This document shows, piece after piece, positions 1 through 8,000 of a DNA stretch of 64,000 nt. A model generated the notes under the pieces. The model saw nothing but the letters and a program-made list of their open reading frames with translations. It was not told the DNA's origin and did not search any database. The stretch comes from Bacillota bacterium. GTDB taxonomy: Bacteria > Bacillota > Clostridia > Lachnospirales > Lachnospiraceae. Numbering within the stretch: position 1 is the stretch's first letter; every line of letters starts with the position of its first letter. The position numbers and the translations under genes are program-made. The stretch is taken from the NCBI GenBank assembly GCA_029224465.1, contig JAQXUQ010000006.1:186001-250000 (forward strand), given 5' to 3'.

Positions 1-1
1 C

Positions 2-256
2 ATGGAGACGCCGAACAAGTACACGGCTGAAGAAGTTGAGAATATCCTGAAAAACCTCGATGATAATGATACCTATGGCATCGTTCTGCGCTCCAAGGGC
101 ATGCTGCCTTCCGCAAACGGCACATGGATTCATTTCGACTATGTTCCCGGCCAGCCGCAGGTACGCACCGGAGCAGCGGATGTTACCGGAAAGATCTGCG
201 TGATCGGTTCGCAGCTGAATCAGGACGCGCTTGAAAAGCTCTGGAAGCGCAGATAA
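2..256 (+). CDS. C-terminal part of a CobW-like protein (cut by the window edge)
   Basis: The frame is open to the left edge, so the true start probably lies outside the window and the ATG at base 2 need not be the start. The visible 84 residues carry a CobW C-terminal-domain pattern: VLRSKGMLP, then a tryptophan and FDYVPGQP, then IGSQLN. In this family the C-terminal domain follows a G3E P-loop GTPase domain involved in metal chaperoning. The gene ends 16 bases before the next gene, another CobW-family GTPase, so the two form an operon. The substrate metal cannot be read from the sequence. Confidence 0.75.
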   Translation: METPNKYTAEEVENILKNLDDNDTYGIVLRSKGMLPSANGTWIHFDYVPGQPQVRTGAADVTGKICVIGSQLNQDALEKLWKRR

Positions 257-272
257 CACAGAAGGAGAAGCT

Positions 273-1235
273 ATGGCAGAGAGAATCCCAGTTTATGTGA
301 TCACCGGATTCCTTGAAAGCGGCAAAACATCATTCTTCGCATACACAATCGGGCAGCCTTATTTCCAGTCCAAAGAGAGGACACTTCTGATCCTCTGCGA
401 AGAGGGAGAAGTGGAGTACAGCGAAAAACTCCTGAAGCATACCCGTACAGATGTCGTTACCGTGGAGAAGCAGGAAGATCTTACGCCTGCGTTCATGATG
501 GCGCTCAACGCCAAATATCATCCGGGCCGTGTCCTGATCGAATGGAACGGCATGTGGAATTACAAGGAGTTCCGTCTTCCGAGCGCCTGGATGCTGGAGC
601 AGCAGATTACCTGCATTGATGCCTCAACATTCGGCGTATATTATTCGAACCTCGCGATGCGGTCCCTTTTGTTTGAAGAGCTAAAAGGTTCCGAACTGGT
701 TATGTTCAACCGCTGCGACGATATCGATGAAGAGACGCTGATCAAATACAAGAGAAATGTCAAGGCGATCTGTCAGCAGGCGGATCTGATCTTCGAAGAT
801 AAAGACGGCGAGATTGACATGACGACAGAAGAGGATCTTCCGTTTGATATCAATGCCGACGTCATTGATCTTAACAAGGGGATCGATTATGGCGTCTGGT
901 ATCTTGACGCGATGGAGCATCCGGAAAGATATGACGGCAAAACAATCCGCTTCACCGGCATGGTTGCCCGCCCTGATGATTTTCCGAAGGGATACTTTGT
1001 CCCCGGCAGAATGGCGATGACCTGCTGCGCGCAGGATATGCAGTTTCTGGGGTACGCGTGTGCGTACGATCAGGAAAAGATTGACGCGATTAAGGAAAAG
1101 AGCTGGGTGGAAATCACGGCGGATGTCCGATTTGAGGATTTCAAGGAATATGAAGGAAAGGGTATCGTTCTTCACGCAAAGAGCGCGGCCCTGACCAGAG
1201 AACCGGAAGACGCGGTTGTCAATTTCGCCGGCTGA
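273..1235 (+). CDS. CobW-family GTPase fused to a TIGR03943/DUF1980-like C-terminal domain
   Basis: The ATG at 273 is preferred over the track's 231 because GAAGGAGAAG lies 3-12 bases upstream and the 231 start would run into the previous gene. The 320-residue protein begins with the P-loop GFLESGKTSF, typical of G3E GTPases, followed by a Walker-B-like VLIEWNG segment. The last third (TIRFTGMVARPDDFPKGYF, then MTCCAQD) resembles the C-terminal region of TIGR03943/YcgQ-type proteins, which partner YcgR-like permeases. Its CC pair could bind metal. It probably works with the preceding CobW-like protein in metal handling; this is inferred from family and context. A terminator follows. Confidence 0.75.
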   Translation: MAERIPVYVITGFLESGKTSFFAYTIGQPYFQSKERTLLILCEEGEVEYSEKLLKHTRTDVVTVEKQEDLTPAFMMALNAKYHPGRVLIEWNGMWNYKEFRLPSAWMLEQQITCIDASTFGVYYSNLAMRSLLFEELKGSELVMFNRCDDIDEETLIKYKRNVKAICQQADLIFEDKDGEIDMTTEEDLPFDINADVIDLNKGIDYGVWYLDAMEHPERYDGKTIRFTGMVARPDDFPKGYFVPGRMAMTCCAQDMQFLGYACAYDQEKIDAIKEKSWVEITADVRFEDFKEYEGKGIVLHAKSAALTREPEDAVVNFAG

Positions 1236-1258
1236 TCCGGCCTTCTCTAATATGTGTC

Positions 1259-1288
1259 AGCCGCAGGCAGCGCAGCCTGCGGCTTTTT
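1259..1288 (+). terminator. Rho-independent terminator of the CobW operon
   Basis: A perfect 9-bp GCCGCAGGC/GCCTGCGGC stem with a 6-base loop is followed by a run of five T, 24 bases after the stop codon of the GTPase gene. Confidence 0.85.
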
Positions 1289-1295
1289 ACAACCT

Positions 1296-1338
1296 GAAAA
1301 CAGCCCCGCAGAGAGATTTCAAACCACTCTGCAGGGCT
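1296..1338 (-). terminator. Terminator of rpsT (minus strand)
   Basis: Read on the minus strand, AGCCCTGCAGAG pairs with CTCTGCGGGGCT around a loop of about 13 bases and is followed by TGTTTT. It lies directly downstream of rpsT and back to back with the plus-strand terminator. Confidence 0.75.
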
Positions 1339-1378
1339 TGTTTCATCAATCGATTGAATTTATGAAATGCGGACGAGC

Positions 1379-1642
1379 TCAGTCCATTTTGGCTACGGAA
1401 GAAGCGAGCTTGGAAACTTTATTGGCAGCAGTATTCTTGTGAAGAACACCCTTTGTCGCAGCCTTGTCGATTGCAGCTTCCGCCTTCTTGAGGGCATCCT
1501 GCGCCGCAGCCTTGTCTCCGCTCTCAACAGCAGTGCGGACATTCTTGATGACGGACTTAACGCCGGTCCTGACAGCCTTGTTGGCCTCAGCCTTCTTGCT
1601 GCTGGTGAGAATTCTCTTCTTGGCAGATTTGATGTTTGCCAT
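1379..1642 (-). CDS. rpsT: 30S ribosomal protein S20
   Basis: The gene encodes the small-subunit protein S20, which binds 16S rRNA early in assembly. The 87-residue Lys/Ala-rich helical protein begins MANIKSAKKR and ends with the family's NKVSKLASSVAK pattern. The ATG at 1642 is used rather than the track's 1666 because this is the universal S20 start and a GGAGGT ribosome binding site sits just upstream (minus strand). It is a single-gene unit transcribed opposite to its neighbours, as is common for rpsT. Confidence 0.97.
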   Translation of the reverse strand: MANIKSAKKRILTSSKKAEANKAVRTGVKSVIKNVRTAVESGDKAAAQDALKKAEAAIDKAATKGVLHKNTAANKVSKLASSVAKMD

Positions 1643-1811
1643 GTAAAATACCTCCATATAAAACACGCGTGATTGGATTTTATGTTATATCCGGATGTAC
1701 TCCGCGATATCAGCCGCGATGTGCCATTGATCCGGACACGGACGTTCTTTGACACATACACCAAGATAATAACCATCTGCGGCGATAATGTCAAATACTT
1801 TATATTAATTC

Positions 1812-1842
1812 TTGCAGGAACCGGAAATCTGTGGTATATAAT
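1812..1842 (+). promoter_or_regulatory. Putative sigma-70-type promoter of secG
   Basis: TTGCAG is followed after 17 bases by TATATA (overlapping TATAAT), about 60 bases before the secG start. No competing gene overlaps this position. Assignment is by motif only. Confidence 0.55.
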
Positions 1843-1900
1843 TATCCATATGCGGAGACTTCTGCGCCTTCGCGATTACATGAATTTAAAGGATACTGAT

Positions 1901-2140
1901 ATGGGTACTGTTCGTTTAATCTTAACTATTGTTCTGATTATCATCAGCGTCGTTCTGACTGCCATCGTCCTGATGCAGGAGGGCAAGTCGCAGGGACTCG
2001 GCGCGATTGCGGGCGCCGCGGAGACGTACTGGGGCAAGAACAAAGGCCGTTCCATGGAAGGAAGGCTTGTTAAGCTTACAACGATTCTCTGCGTAGTTTT
2101 CTTCGTTCTGTGCACGCTTCTGGATATGAAGGTGCTCTGA
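1901..2140 (+). CDS. secG: Preprotein translocase subunit SecG
   Basis: SecG is a small accessory subunit of the SecYEG export channel in the cytoplasmic membrane. The 79-residue product has two hydrophobic segments (about residues 5-25 and 58-76) separated by the conserved loop LMQEGKSQGLGAIAGAAETYWGK, shown here only as a family signature. The track's 155-aa version is too long for SecG. The ATG at 1901 has AAAGGA 7 bases upstream. An in-frame ATG at 1880 lacks a ribosome binding site. A strong terminator follows, then rnr, the usual Firmicute neighbour. Confidence 0.93.
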   Translation: MGTVRLILTIVLIIISVVLTAIVLMQEGKSQGLGAIAGAAETYWGKNKGRSMEGRLVKLTTILCVVFFVLCTLLDMKVL

Positions 2141-2176
2141 TTTCTGCGGAACGGATGGAATGATTACGGATTCGGA

Positions 2177-2203
2177 GGCGTCCCATGGAGGGGCGCCTTT
2201 TTT
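2177..2203 (+). terminator. Terminator after secG
   Basis: An 8-bp stem (GGCGTCCC/GGGGCGCC with one G-U pair), a 5-base loop and six T lie 36 bases after the secG stop codon and before rnr. They may lower rnr transcription relative to secG. Confidence 0.85.
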
Positions 2204-2266
2204 GTACTCCGGCAGCGGCCGCAGGCGCCGCAGGGAAGCAGGAGCGTCCTTTAGAAAGAAGGAAGA

Positions 2267-4444
2267 TTGAAACAAAAGAATGAAACATATATGGAAGGTG
2301 TTTTTACTTCCAGTGCAAAGGGCTTCGGCTTTGTAACGGTGGAAGGTCTTCCGCAGGATCTGTACATTCCTGCCGAGTTTACCGGCGGCGCGTTCTACAG
2401 TGATAAGGTTCTGGTAAAACTGCTTCCGACCTTCAGCGGAAATATTATTCCGGCAGGGAGAGACGGCCGCAGGCAGGAAGCGGAAGTTGTCAGAATTCTG
2501 GAAAGAGGCACGAAACGCCTGACTGGAACTTTCAGCCGTGCGAATCATCAGGCACTTGTCACACCGGACAACCATAAAATCAGCCGGCAGATCGCGATTC
2601 GGCCGGAGGATACCATGCGGGCCGTCAACGGCCACAAGGTGGTCGTTGAAATCACGGATTACGGCTTCGGGAAGCGTCCTCCGGAAGGAAAAATCGTTGA
2701 AATTCTGGGTCATATGGATGACCCGGGCGTGGATATTCTCTCGATTATCCGCGCGTACAATCTGCCCGGCGAATTTCCGGGAGAGGTCATGGAAGAGGCG
2801 CGGCGGCTGCCGCAGGAGCTGACCGGTGCTTTATCTTTGCGTAACGCGGACAACTCGGCACAAGGGCAGCGCGAAGATCTCCGTGGACAGATCGTTGTCA
2901 CGATCGACGGCCCGGACACGAAGGATATTGATGACGCGATTTCTGTAGAGAAGGACGGAGATAATTATATTCTGGGCGTTCACATCGCGGATGTCTCGGA
3001 GTATGTCCGCGAGAACTCCGCGCTCGATCGGGAAGCGCTGCGCCGCGCGACCAGCATCTATCTGGTTGACCGTGTGATACCGATGCTGCCGCACGAGCTT
3101 TCGAACGGCATCTGCTCCCTGAATCCGGGGGAAGACCGGCTGGCGCTCAGCTGCATCATGACCATTGATCACGAAGGGAAGCTTCTGGACAGCCGGATTA
3201 CGGAATCCGTAATCCGGTCAAGGGCAAAACTCAGCTATCCCGGCGTAATGAAGCTGCTCGAAGAAGCAGATACCTCGGAAATTAAACAGCAGCTGGAACA
3301 GCAGGGCATCCGGCGCGGCATGATCACGAGAACACGGGAGATTGTCCGGATGCTGCGCAGGGCGAAACGGCTGGCTTCTGTTTTGCACAAACAAAGACGT
3401 GCACGCGGGTCCATCGACTTTGACTTCGCGGAGAGTGAAGTTCATCTCGACGAAAAAGGAAAACCTGTGGATATCGTTCCGCACGAAAGAAACGCGGCGA
3501 CGGAAATGATTGAAGATTTCATGCTGCTGGCAAATGAAACGGTCGCTTCGACGTTTTACTGGCTGGATGTGCCGTTCGTCTACAGAACGCATGAAAAACC
3601 GCCGGAGGAAAAGCTCCGGCAGCTCCGGATGTTCATCCGCGGCTACGGCTATTCGCTCAAAGGCTCTGCGTCGGATATTCATCCGCGGGAAATCAGCAGG
3701 CTCCTTGCAAAACTTTCCGGTACGAAGGAAGAAGCGATGATCAGCAGAATGACACTGCGCAGCATGTCGCGCGCGGAATACACGACGACCTGCAGCGGAC
3801 ACTTCGGACTGGCGCTTTCTTATTACTGCCATTTTACGTCGCCGATCCGCCGATATCCGGATCTGCAGATTCACCGGATTATCAAGGAATATCTGCACGG
3901 GAAGCTTTCCGACAAACGCCGCAGCCATTACGCGCAGCTTCTGCCGGATGTATGCAGGCAGTCTTCGCTGCGGGAGCGGCTCGCGGACGAGGCGGAGCGG
4001 GAGAGCGTCAGACAGAAGATCGCCGAGTATATGAAAGAGCACCTGGGTGAACAGTTTGAAGGTGTCATTTCCTCTGTCACAGGCTGGGGACTATATGTGG
4101 AACTGCCGAATACGGTGGAAGGCCTGGTGCCTGTCAGCTCTCTTCGTGATGATTACTATATTTTTAATCCGGAACAGTATATACTGACGGGAGAGCATAC
4201 GCACCGGACGTTCGAGCTCGGACAGAAGGTGAGCGTGATCGCAAGCGGCGCGGACATTATTCTGCGGACGGTCGATTTCCGGCTTGCCGGAGGTGATGAT
4301 AACGCGGAAAAGGCATCTTCCGGGCACACGGCAGAAAAGGAAAAGGTACAGCCGGAAAACCACTCCAATAAGAAAACAAAGCGATTGAAAAAGGTACCCC
4401 GCGGTCAGGAGAAAAAAACGGGACATGGCAGACACAAATATTAA
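2267..4444 (+). CDS. rnr: Ribonuclease R
   Basis: This is a processive 3'-5' exoribonuclease that degrades structured RNA and takes part with tmRNA/SmpB in non-stop mRNA decay. Domains in order: an OB/cold-shock domain at the very N-terminus (KGFGFVTVEG), a second cold-shock domain, the RNB catalytic domain with DGPDTKDIDDA at about residues 217-227, an S1 domain (EGVISSVTGWGLYVELP) and a Lys/Arg-rich tail. The N-terminal helix-turn-helix found in many RNase R proteins is absent. The start is uncertain: the track's TTG at 2267 has an AAGGAAG that sits rather close, and an in-frame ATG exists at 2291. The 3' end overlaps smpB by 20 bases. Confidence 0.93.
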   Translation: MKQKNETYMEGVFTSSAKGFGFVTVEGLPQDLYIPAEFTGGAFYSDKVLVKLLPTFSGNIIPAGRDGRRQEAEVVRILERGTKRLTGTFSRANHQALVTPDNHKISRQIAIRPEDTMRAVNGHKVVVEITDYGFGKRPPEGKIVEILGHMDDPGVDILSIIRAYNLPGEFPGEVMEEARRLPQELTGALSLRNADNSAQGQREDLRGQIVVTIDGPDTKDIDDAISVEKDGDNYILGVHIADVSEYVRENSALDREALRRATSIYLVDRVIPMLPHELSNGICSLNPGEDRLALSCIMTIDHEGKLLDSRITESVIRSRAKLSYPGVMKLLEEADTSEIKQQLEQQGIRRGMITRTREIVRMLRRAKRLASVLHKQRRARGSIDFDFAESEVHLDEKGKPVDIVPHERNAATEMIEDFMLLANETVASTFYWLDVPFVYRTHEKPPEEKLRQLRMFIRGYGYSLKGSASDIHPREISRLLAKLSGTKEEAMISRMTLRSMSRAEYTTTCSGHFGLALSYYCHFTSPIRRYPDLQIHRIIKEYLHGKLSDKRRSHYAQLLPDVCRQSSLRERLADEAERESVRQKIAEYMKEHLGEQFEGVISSVTGWGLYVELPNTVEGLVPVSSLRDDYYIFNPEQYILTGEHTHRTFELGQKVSVIASGADIILRTVDFRLAGGDDNAEKASSGHTAEKEKVQPENHSNKKTKRLKKVPRGQEKKTGHGRHKY

Positions 4445-4892
4445 GGTAGTTGCGAATAATAAAAAGGCATACCACGATTATTTCATAGAACAGAAATACG
4501 AGTGCGGTATTGAGCTGTACGGAACCGAGATCAAATCGATCCGCCTCGGCAAATGCAGTGTCAAGGAAGCGTATGTGGATATTCAGAACGGTGAGGCATT
4601 TGTCGACGGGATGAACATCAGCCCGTATGAGAAAGGCAATATCTTCAACCGCGATCCGCTGCGCAGGCGGAAGCTCCTGCTGCATAAAAAGGAAATTCTG
4701 CAGCTCGCGTCCGCAGTTTCGGCGAAGGGTTATACGATTGTACCACTGTCCGTCTATCTGAAAAACGGTAAATGCAAGATCGAAATCGGGCTTGCGCGCG
4801 GCAAACATCTGTATGACAAACGCGAGTCGATCCGGAAAAATGACCTTCGCCGGGAGAACGAGCGCGACTTCAAGAACGAGTACAGGGGTTGA
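4425..4892 (+). CDS. smpB: SsrA-binding protein SmpB
   Basis: SmpB binds the tRNA-like domain of tmRNA and delivers it to stalled ribosomes. The 155-residue protein shows the family's YECGIELYGTEIKSIR and the LYDKRESIRKNDLRRE tail motif, which acts in the decoding centre. It overlaps rnr by 20 bases with its ribosome binding site (AGGAGA) inside rnr, indicating translational coupling. ssrA lies 60 bases downstream, so RNase R, SmpB and tmRNA form one trans-translation cluster. Confidence 0.97.
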   Translation: MADTNIKVVANNKKAYHDYFIEQKYECGIELYGTEIKSIRLGKCSVKEAYVDIQNGEAFVDGMNISPYEKGNIFNRDPLRRRKLLLHKKEILQLASAVSAKGYTIVPLSVYLKNGKCKIEIGLARGKHLYDKRESIRKNDLRRENERDFKNEYRG

Positions 4893-4916
4893 TTTTACGG
4901 TGCAATCTGTTAAAAT
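4889..4916 (+). promoter_or_regulatory. Putative ssrA promoter
   Basis: TTGATT and TAAAAT are separated by 16 bases and lie about 37-64 bases before the mature tmRNA 5' end, overlapping the end of smpB. The distance fits a short precursor that RNase P would trim. Confidence 0.6.
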
Positions 4917-4952
4917 GTATCTATCGGAAACACATGTTTTCGTTTCACTTAC

Positions 4953-5305
4953 GGGTTAGTAAAGGTTTCGACAGGGATCCTGCAGGTGGAGAAGCTATCC
5001 GAAGCCGATCGTTAAACGGCAAACTTAAATATAAACGCTAATAACAATAAGTTAGCTCTGGCTGCCTGATCGCAGTCAGCGTCGCCCGGAGGTCACCTGC
5101 GGTTTCCGGATACGGCGCCAATCACGCAGGAAACGACACGGGTTCTGTCTCGGATCCGCGGGCGTATTTGAGGCTACTGATTCTGCCGGATCGCTGATCG
5201 TCCGGCTTTTGAGGGAATGGTCTTAGGACACAACGCTCAGCTATGATAGTAGAAGTACATTGAATGGGTTTTTGGACACGGGTTCGATTCCCGTCTAATC
5301 CACTA
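4953..5305 (+). ncRNA. ssrA: Transfer-messenger RNA (tmRNA, 10Sa RNA)
   Basis: The RNA rescues stalled ribosomes by acting first as alanyl-tRNA and then as mRNA. The 5' end GGGTTAG pairs fully with CTAATCC at 5295-5301, followed by discriminator A and CTA (CCA not fully encoded). The T-arm reads ACGGG-TTCGATT-CCCGT. The tag reading frame (5019-5069, resume codon GCA) encodes ANLNINANNNKLALAA and ends in TGA; the LALAA-type end is the usual protease signal. The 3' end is the phage attachment site, and the leftward integrase gene stops within the last 11 bases. Confidence 0.95.
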
Positions 5306-5343
5306 ACAGGGCCGTATTCGAACACATCGAATTCGGCTCTTTT
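5282..5343 (+). other. attL (left prophage junction, tmRNA 3' end)
   Basis: GTTCGA...TCCACTAA...GGGCCGTA...CGAACAC matches the region at 36981-37047 with several mismatches. The shared uninterrupted core is TCCACTAA (5299-5306). The sequence restores a fully paired tmRNA acceptor stem. Confidence 0.65.
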
Positions 5344-6731
5344 TCTATGTTGTAAAATATTGTGACAGAATCATTCTTCACGATGACATTTGACACAAAT
5401 GTATGCAGCAGCTTCTTCCGGAATTCCGGATCATCCTTATCTCCAGCTTTGAAGGACAGGAGCCATCCCCTGACCAGTTCTGCAGGTATGATCGGGTGCT
5501 TGATCTCATTACGGCTGATCTGTACCAGAAGCTCGTTTTCCTCAGCTTCCAGCGTGGCTAAACGCTGAACGAGTACGCGCGCCCCGCCATTTTCGATCGC
5601 GGTCGCAAGAGACTCCTGCCGCTTACGGTTATCCTCGAGCCGCTTTTTCAGAATGATCGTCGGATCTTCATCCTGCCTCTTTTTCTGGATTTCCATGATT
5701 TTATCAACGAGCATATCAATTAAGTCATCTGTCAGGACATCAGCGATGGTATGCTCAACTACAAGGTTCTCCAACTTCTTCTGGGGAATTGCCTTCAGTG
5801 CGCATTTTTTGCCGCGTTTCGCGTTCGCACATTTATAATAGTGATACATTCGTCCGCTTTTACCGGTCCCGCATTCCCCGACCAGAAGACTTCCACAATA
5901 CGCACAATAGCATTTCCCTGAAAGTAAATAGTTCACAACAGCCCTCCCCGCGGCATTATTTCGGCCTGTATGAAAATGCCGCTGCGCTTCATCAAATGTA
6001 GCCCGGTCGATAATGATCGGCGCCGGTATTTCGATATCCCGGAAGCTAAATTTACCTGTATACTTTTCGTTGCGCAGTATCCGTTCTACAACGGACTTTG
6101 ACGGCACTGTTCCCCTGCGGCTGGCGATGCCGCATTCTAGCAGATACTGCTGCATATCCTTTAACGAATGCCCCGAGATACACATCCGGAAAATCCCGCG
6201 CACACAATCGGCAGCTTTCGGGTCCAGTATGATCCTCTGATCATTATCCTTCTTGTAGCCTATCGGTAGGCGCCCAGCTGTCCATTTTCCCTTTTTCGCG
6301 CTCTCGCTATGTCCGCGAATGACCTTTTGCCGGAGGTCTGCGCTATAGTATTCGGCCAAACCCTCCAAAAGGGACTCAAGAAGAATACCCTCCGGACCGT
6401 CGGGGACCGCTTCCTTCGCATACATAATCAGAACGCCTGCTTTTTTCAGGCGGATCTTGTTTACAGCAATATCCTCTCGTGACCGTCCGAACCGATCGAC
6501 CTTCCAGACGATAATGCAATCGAATTTATGCTGATCCGCGTCATGCATCATTCTTTTAAACTCATTACGCCCGTCAACAGACTTTCCGCTGACATGCCGG
6601 TCAGCGTAGATCTCAACAATATCAATTCCCTTATTCCGCGCATAGGCGCGGCAGTCGTCAACCTGTCCTTCTATAGACTGATCGGTCTGCCTCGGGCCTT
6701 CACTATAGCGCGCGTAAATCGCTCCTGTCAT
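5295..6731 (-). CDS. int: Large serine recombinase (phage integrase)
   Basis: The protein integrates and excises the prophage. Its 478 residues have the layout of large serine recombinases: an N-terminal resolvase domain with YARYSE (nucleophile Ser10) and the IVWKVDRFGRS motif, then a recombinase domain, a zinc-ribbon (CAYCG, then CANAKRGKKC) and a C-terminal coiled-coil-containing region. The final codons LVD-stop are read from the tmRNA 3' end, so the coding sequence spans the attachment core. A serine enzyme at tmRNA is unusual, since tRNA/tmRNA targets are mostly used by tyrosine integrases. It is divergent from the early operon. Confidence 0.95.
   Translation of the reverse strand: MTGAIYARYSEGPRQTDQSIEGQVDDCRAYARNKGIDIVEIYADRHVSGKSVDGRNEFKRMMHDADQHKFDCIIVWKVDRFGRSREDIAVNKIRLKKAGVLIMYAKEAVPDGPEGILLESLLEGLAEYYSADLRQKVIRGHSESAKKGKWTAGRLPIGYKKDNDQRIILDPKAADCVRGIFRMCISGHSLKDMQQYLLECGIASRRGTVPSKSVVERILRNEKYTGKFSFRDIEIPAPIIIDRATFDEAQRHFHTGRNNAAGRAVVNYLLSGKCYCAYCGSLLVGECGTGKSGRMYHYYKCANAKRGKKCALKAIPQKKLENLVVEHTIADVLTDDLIDMLVDKIMEIQKKRQDEDPTIILKKRLEDNRKRQESLATAIENGGARVLVQRLATLEAEENELLVQISRNEIKHPIIPAELVRGWLLSFKAGDKDDPEFRKKLLHTFVSNVIVKNDSVTIFYNIEKEPNSMCSNTALLVD
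5308..5345 (+). terminator. Terminator downstream of tmRNA (phage-borne copy)
   Basis: AGGGCCG pairs with CGGCTCT and TTCGA with TCGAA inside it, followed by TTTTT. It lies inside the integrase 3' coding region. A homologous hairpin sits just right of attR, suggesting the phage carries a copy of both the tmRNA 3' end and its terminator. Confidence 0.7.
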
Positions 6732-6749
6732 AGGTGAACCTCATTTCTA

Positions 6750-7373
6750 TCACTGCGCCTTATGGCAGATCCACGTCAATTTGCCAATTAAACGGACGTC
6801 AACCTGGTCCAATATGATCGGGGCATATTCCGAATTACAGGACTGCAGGATCACCTTATTACCGGATCGATATACCTTTTTTAACACTGCCTCATCGTCC
6901 GCCCCGAAAACAACGGCATAGATCTGCCCGTCAACGACATCAAAATCAGCGACAAGAAATGCGATGTCTCCGTCTTGAATGCCCGCATCTATCATTGAGT
7001 CACCTTTTGTGTGTAACGCATAATCAGCACGGATCGCGCGGTCGATGTAAAAGAATCCATCGAAATTCTGTTCCCCGATCGGGCCCTCGCCGCAACCGAT
7101 TGTGCCAAGGATCGGCACCGGGTAGGCCGCAGGAACAGATATATTACGGGGGAGAGGATGTTCCTTGTTTTTGTCTTCCCAACCCATCAGATAAAGAGGC
7201 GTTACTCCGAGCGCGTCGGCAAGTTTGGCAATCTTATCCCTTCTCATATTTTCGATCATGCCGTTCTCCCACTTGCGGACAGTAGATTTACCGACGCCAA
7301 CTTTATTGCCTAACTCTTCAAGTGTCAGTCCCTGTTGTTCCCTTAGGTCTTTAATTCTTTCTCCAACTGTCAT
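6750..7373 (-). CDS. CI/LexA-like phage repressor (HTH + S24 peptidase)
   Basis: This is the likely lysogeny repressor. The 207-residue form begins MTVGERIKDL; its ATG at 7373 has a GAGG box at good distance, better than the track's 7430. Residues 1-60 form an XRE helix-turn-helix. A GCGEG segment (residues 93-97) fits the self-cleavage site. GDSM (Ser126) and VLKKVY (Lys165/166) are the serine-lysine catalytic pair of S24 peptidases, implying SOS-linked induction. The gene lies 18 bases upstream of the integrase and is probably cotranscribed with it. It is divergent from the early promoter. Confidence 0.9.
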   Translation of the reverse strand: MTVGERIKDLREQQGLTLEELGNKVGVGKSTVRKWENGMIENMRRDKIAKLADALGVTPLYLMGWEDKNKEHPLPRNISVPAAYPVPILGTIGCGEGPIGEQNFDGFFYIDRAIRADYALHTKGDSMIDAGIQDGDIAFLVADFDVVDGQIYAVVFGADDEAVLKKVYRSGNKVILQSCNSEYAPIILDQVDVRLIGKLTWICHKAQ

Positions 7374-7410
7374 TGTAAGGCCTCGCTTCATTAAGTTATC
7401 AGACATTTTA

Positions 7411-7439
7411 ATTATACATGATTGTGTCATTTATGCAAC
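7411..7439 (-). promoter_or_regulatory. Repressor-maintenance promoter with overlapping operator
   Basis: On the minus strand TTGCAT is followed after 16 bases by TATAAT. The -35 side overlaps TGTGTCATTTATGCAAC (7423-7439), one of two related operator-like sequences. Confidence 0.55.
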
Positions 7440-7464
7440 ATTGAATGGTGGTTTAGAGTAAAAA

Positions 7465-7481
7465 GTTTCATTTATGACACA
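7465..7481. promoter_or_regulatory. Second operator-like site between repressor and early operon
   Basis: GTTTCATTTATGACACA reads on the minus strand as TGTGTCATAAATGAAAC and matches the first site at 14 of 17 positions in opposite orientation. It lies just upstream of the rightward -35 box. Confidence 0.5.
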
Positions 7482-7488
7482 TAACCTA

Positions 7489-7517
7489 TTGACACCAAGC
7501 AGGGTAAGAGATAAGAT
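7489..7517 (+). promoter_or_regulatory. Early rightward promoter (PR-like)
   Basis: TTGACA and TAAGAT are separated by exactly 17 bases and lie 47 bases before the first early gene. A GTGTCC-TTGA-GGACAC palindrome (7523-7538) sits at the expected transcription start. Confidence 0.75.
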
Positions 7518-7522
7518 TCAAA

Positions 7523-7538
7523 GTGTCCTTGAGGACAC
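7523..7538. promoter_or_regulatory. GTGTCC palindrome downstream of PR
   Basis: A 6-bp inverted repeat around TTGA contains the GTGTC core also present in the two sites near the repressor. It could be an operator or a leader hairpin. Confidence 0.45.
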
Positions 7539-7563
7539 GTAAATTTTCAGGAAGGAGGGCACA

Positions 7564-7761
7564 ATGATAAATCACGAAAAGATGACCATAACGCTCGACA
7601 GAGAGGAGGTTATCGACTGCAAACTCGCGGCACTTGGAATCATCCAAGAGCAGGAAAGAGCCGGAAATTCGGCGAGGAGGTGGCGGTCAATCTACAACAA
7701 GCTGGACAAACAGCTCAAGGCTTTCGATAAACAGTACGAAAAAACGCATCCGGAGGGATGA
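7564..7761 (+). CDS. Small phage early protein, unknown function
   Basis: A 65-residue charged protein follows PR as the first early gene and has a strong ribosome binding site (AGGAAGGAGG). It is mostly helical in appearance (EEVIDCKLAALGII, then a Lys/Gln-rich helix). I recognise no family. Its place next to the repressor suggests a regulatory or early host-takeover role, but nothing in the sequence proves it. Confidence 0.7.
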   Translation: MINHEKMTITLDREEVIDCKLAALGIIQEQERAGNSARRWRSIYNKLDKQLKAFDKQYEKTHPEG

Positions 7762-7787
7762 TCCTCCGGATGCAGAAAGGAGATAGG

Positions 7788-8000
7788 ATGGACAGGCTAC
7801 TGCTGGAGTACTACATCAAGAAAAGCGGCCGAAATGTTGAGACTTACTGTAAGGACGTCGGAATAAGCAGATCTGCTTACTTTCGCAAGACTCACGGAGA
7901 ATCCGAGTTTACTCAGGGCGAAATTCAAAGCAGTATCGACTGCGGATACGTGCCGCGAGAGTCGATCATGCAAGTTTTTTTTGCCGGAAAAGTGTCGTAA
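7788..8000 (+). CDS. Small HTH-like phage regulator
   Basis: The ATG at 7788 follows AAAGGAGATAGG and is preferred over 7758. The 70-residue product contains KDVGISRSAYFRKTHGE, which looks like the helix-turn-helix of small Cro-like or XRE-like phage proteins. It lies second in the early operon, where Cro-type regulators usually occur. Assignment as a Cro analogue is by position and motif only. Confidence 0.65.
   Translation: MDRLLLEYYIKKSGRNVETYCKDVGISRSAYFRKTHGESEFTQGEIQSSIDCGYVPRESIMQVFFAGKVS

Noticed and set aside
681-1175. 164-codon minus-strand ORF
   Set aside because: Antisense to the CobW GTPase with no recognisable motif.
1673-1900. N-terminal extension of SecG in the ORF track
   Set aside because: SecG is about 75-80 residues; the extension contains the promoter and lacks a ribosome binding site.
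5122-5325. 67-codon minus-strand ORF
   Set aside because: It covers the tmRNA gene.
5295-6731. Serine integrase as the invertase of the fibre cassette
   Set aside because: The integrase attachment core (TCCACTAA) has no resemblance to the 23-bp inversion site, and large serine integrases do not normally invert between identical sites.
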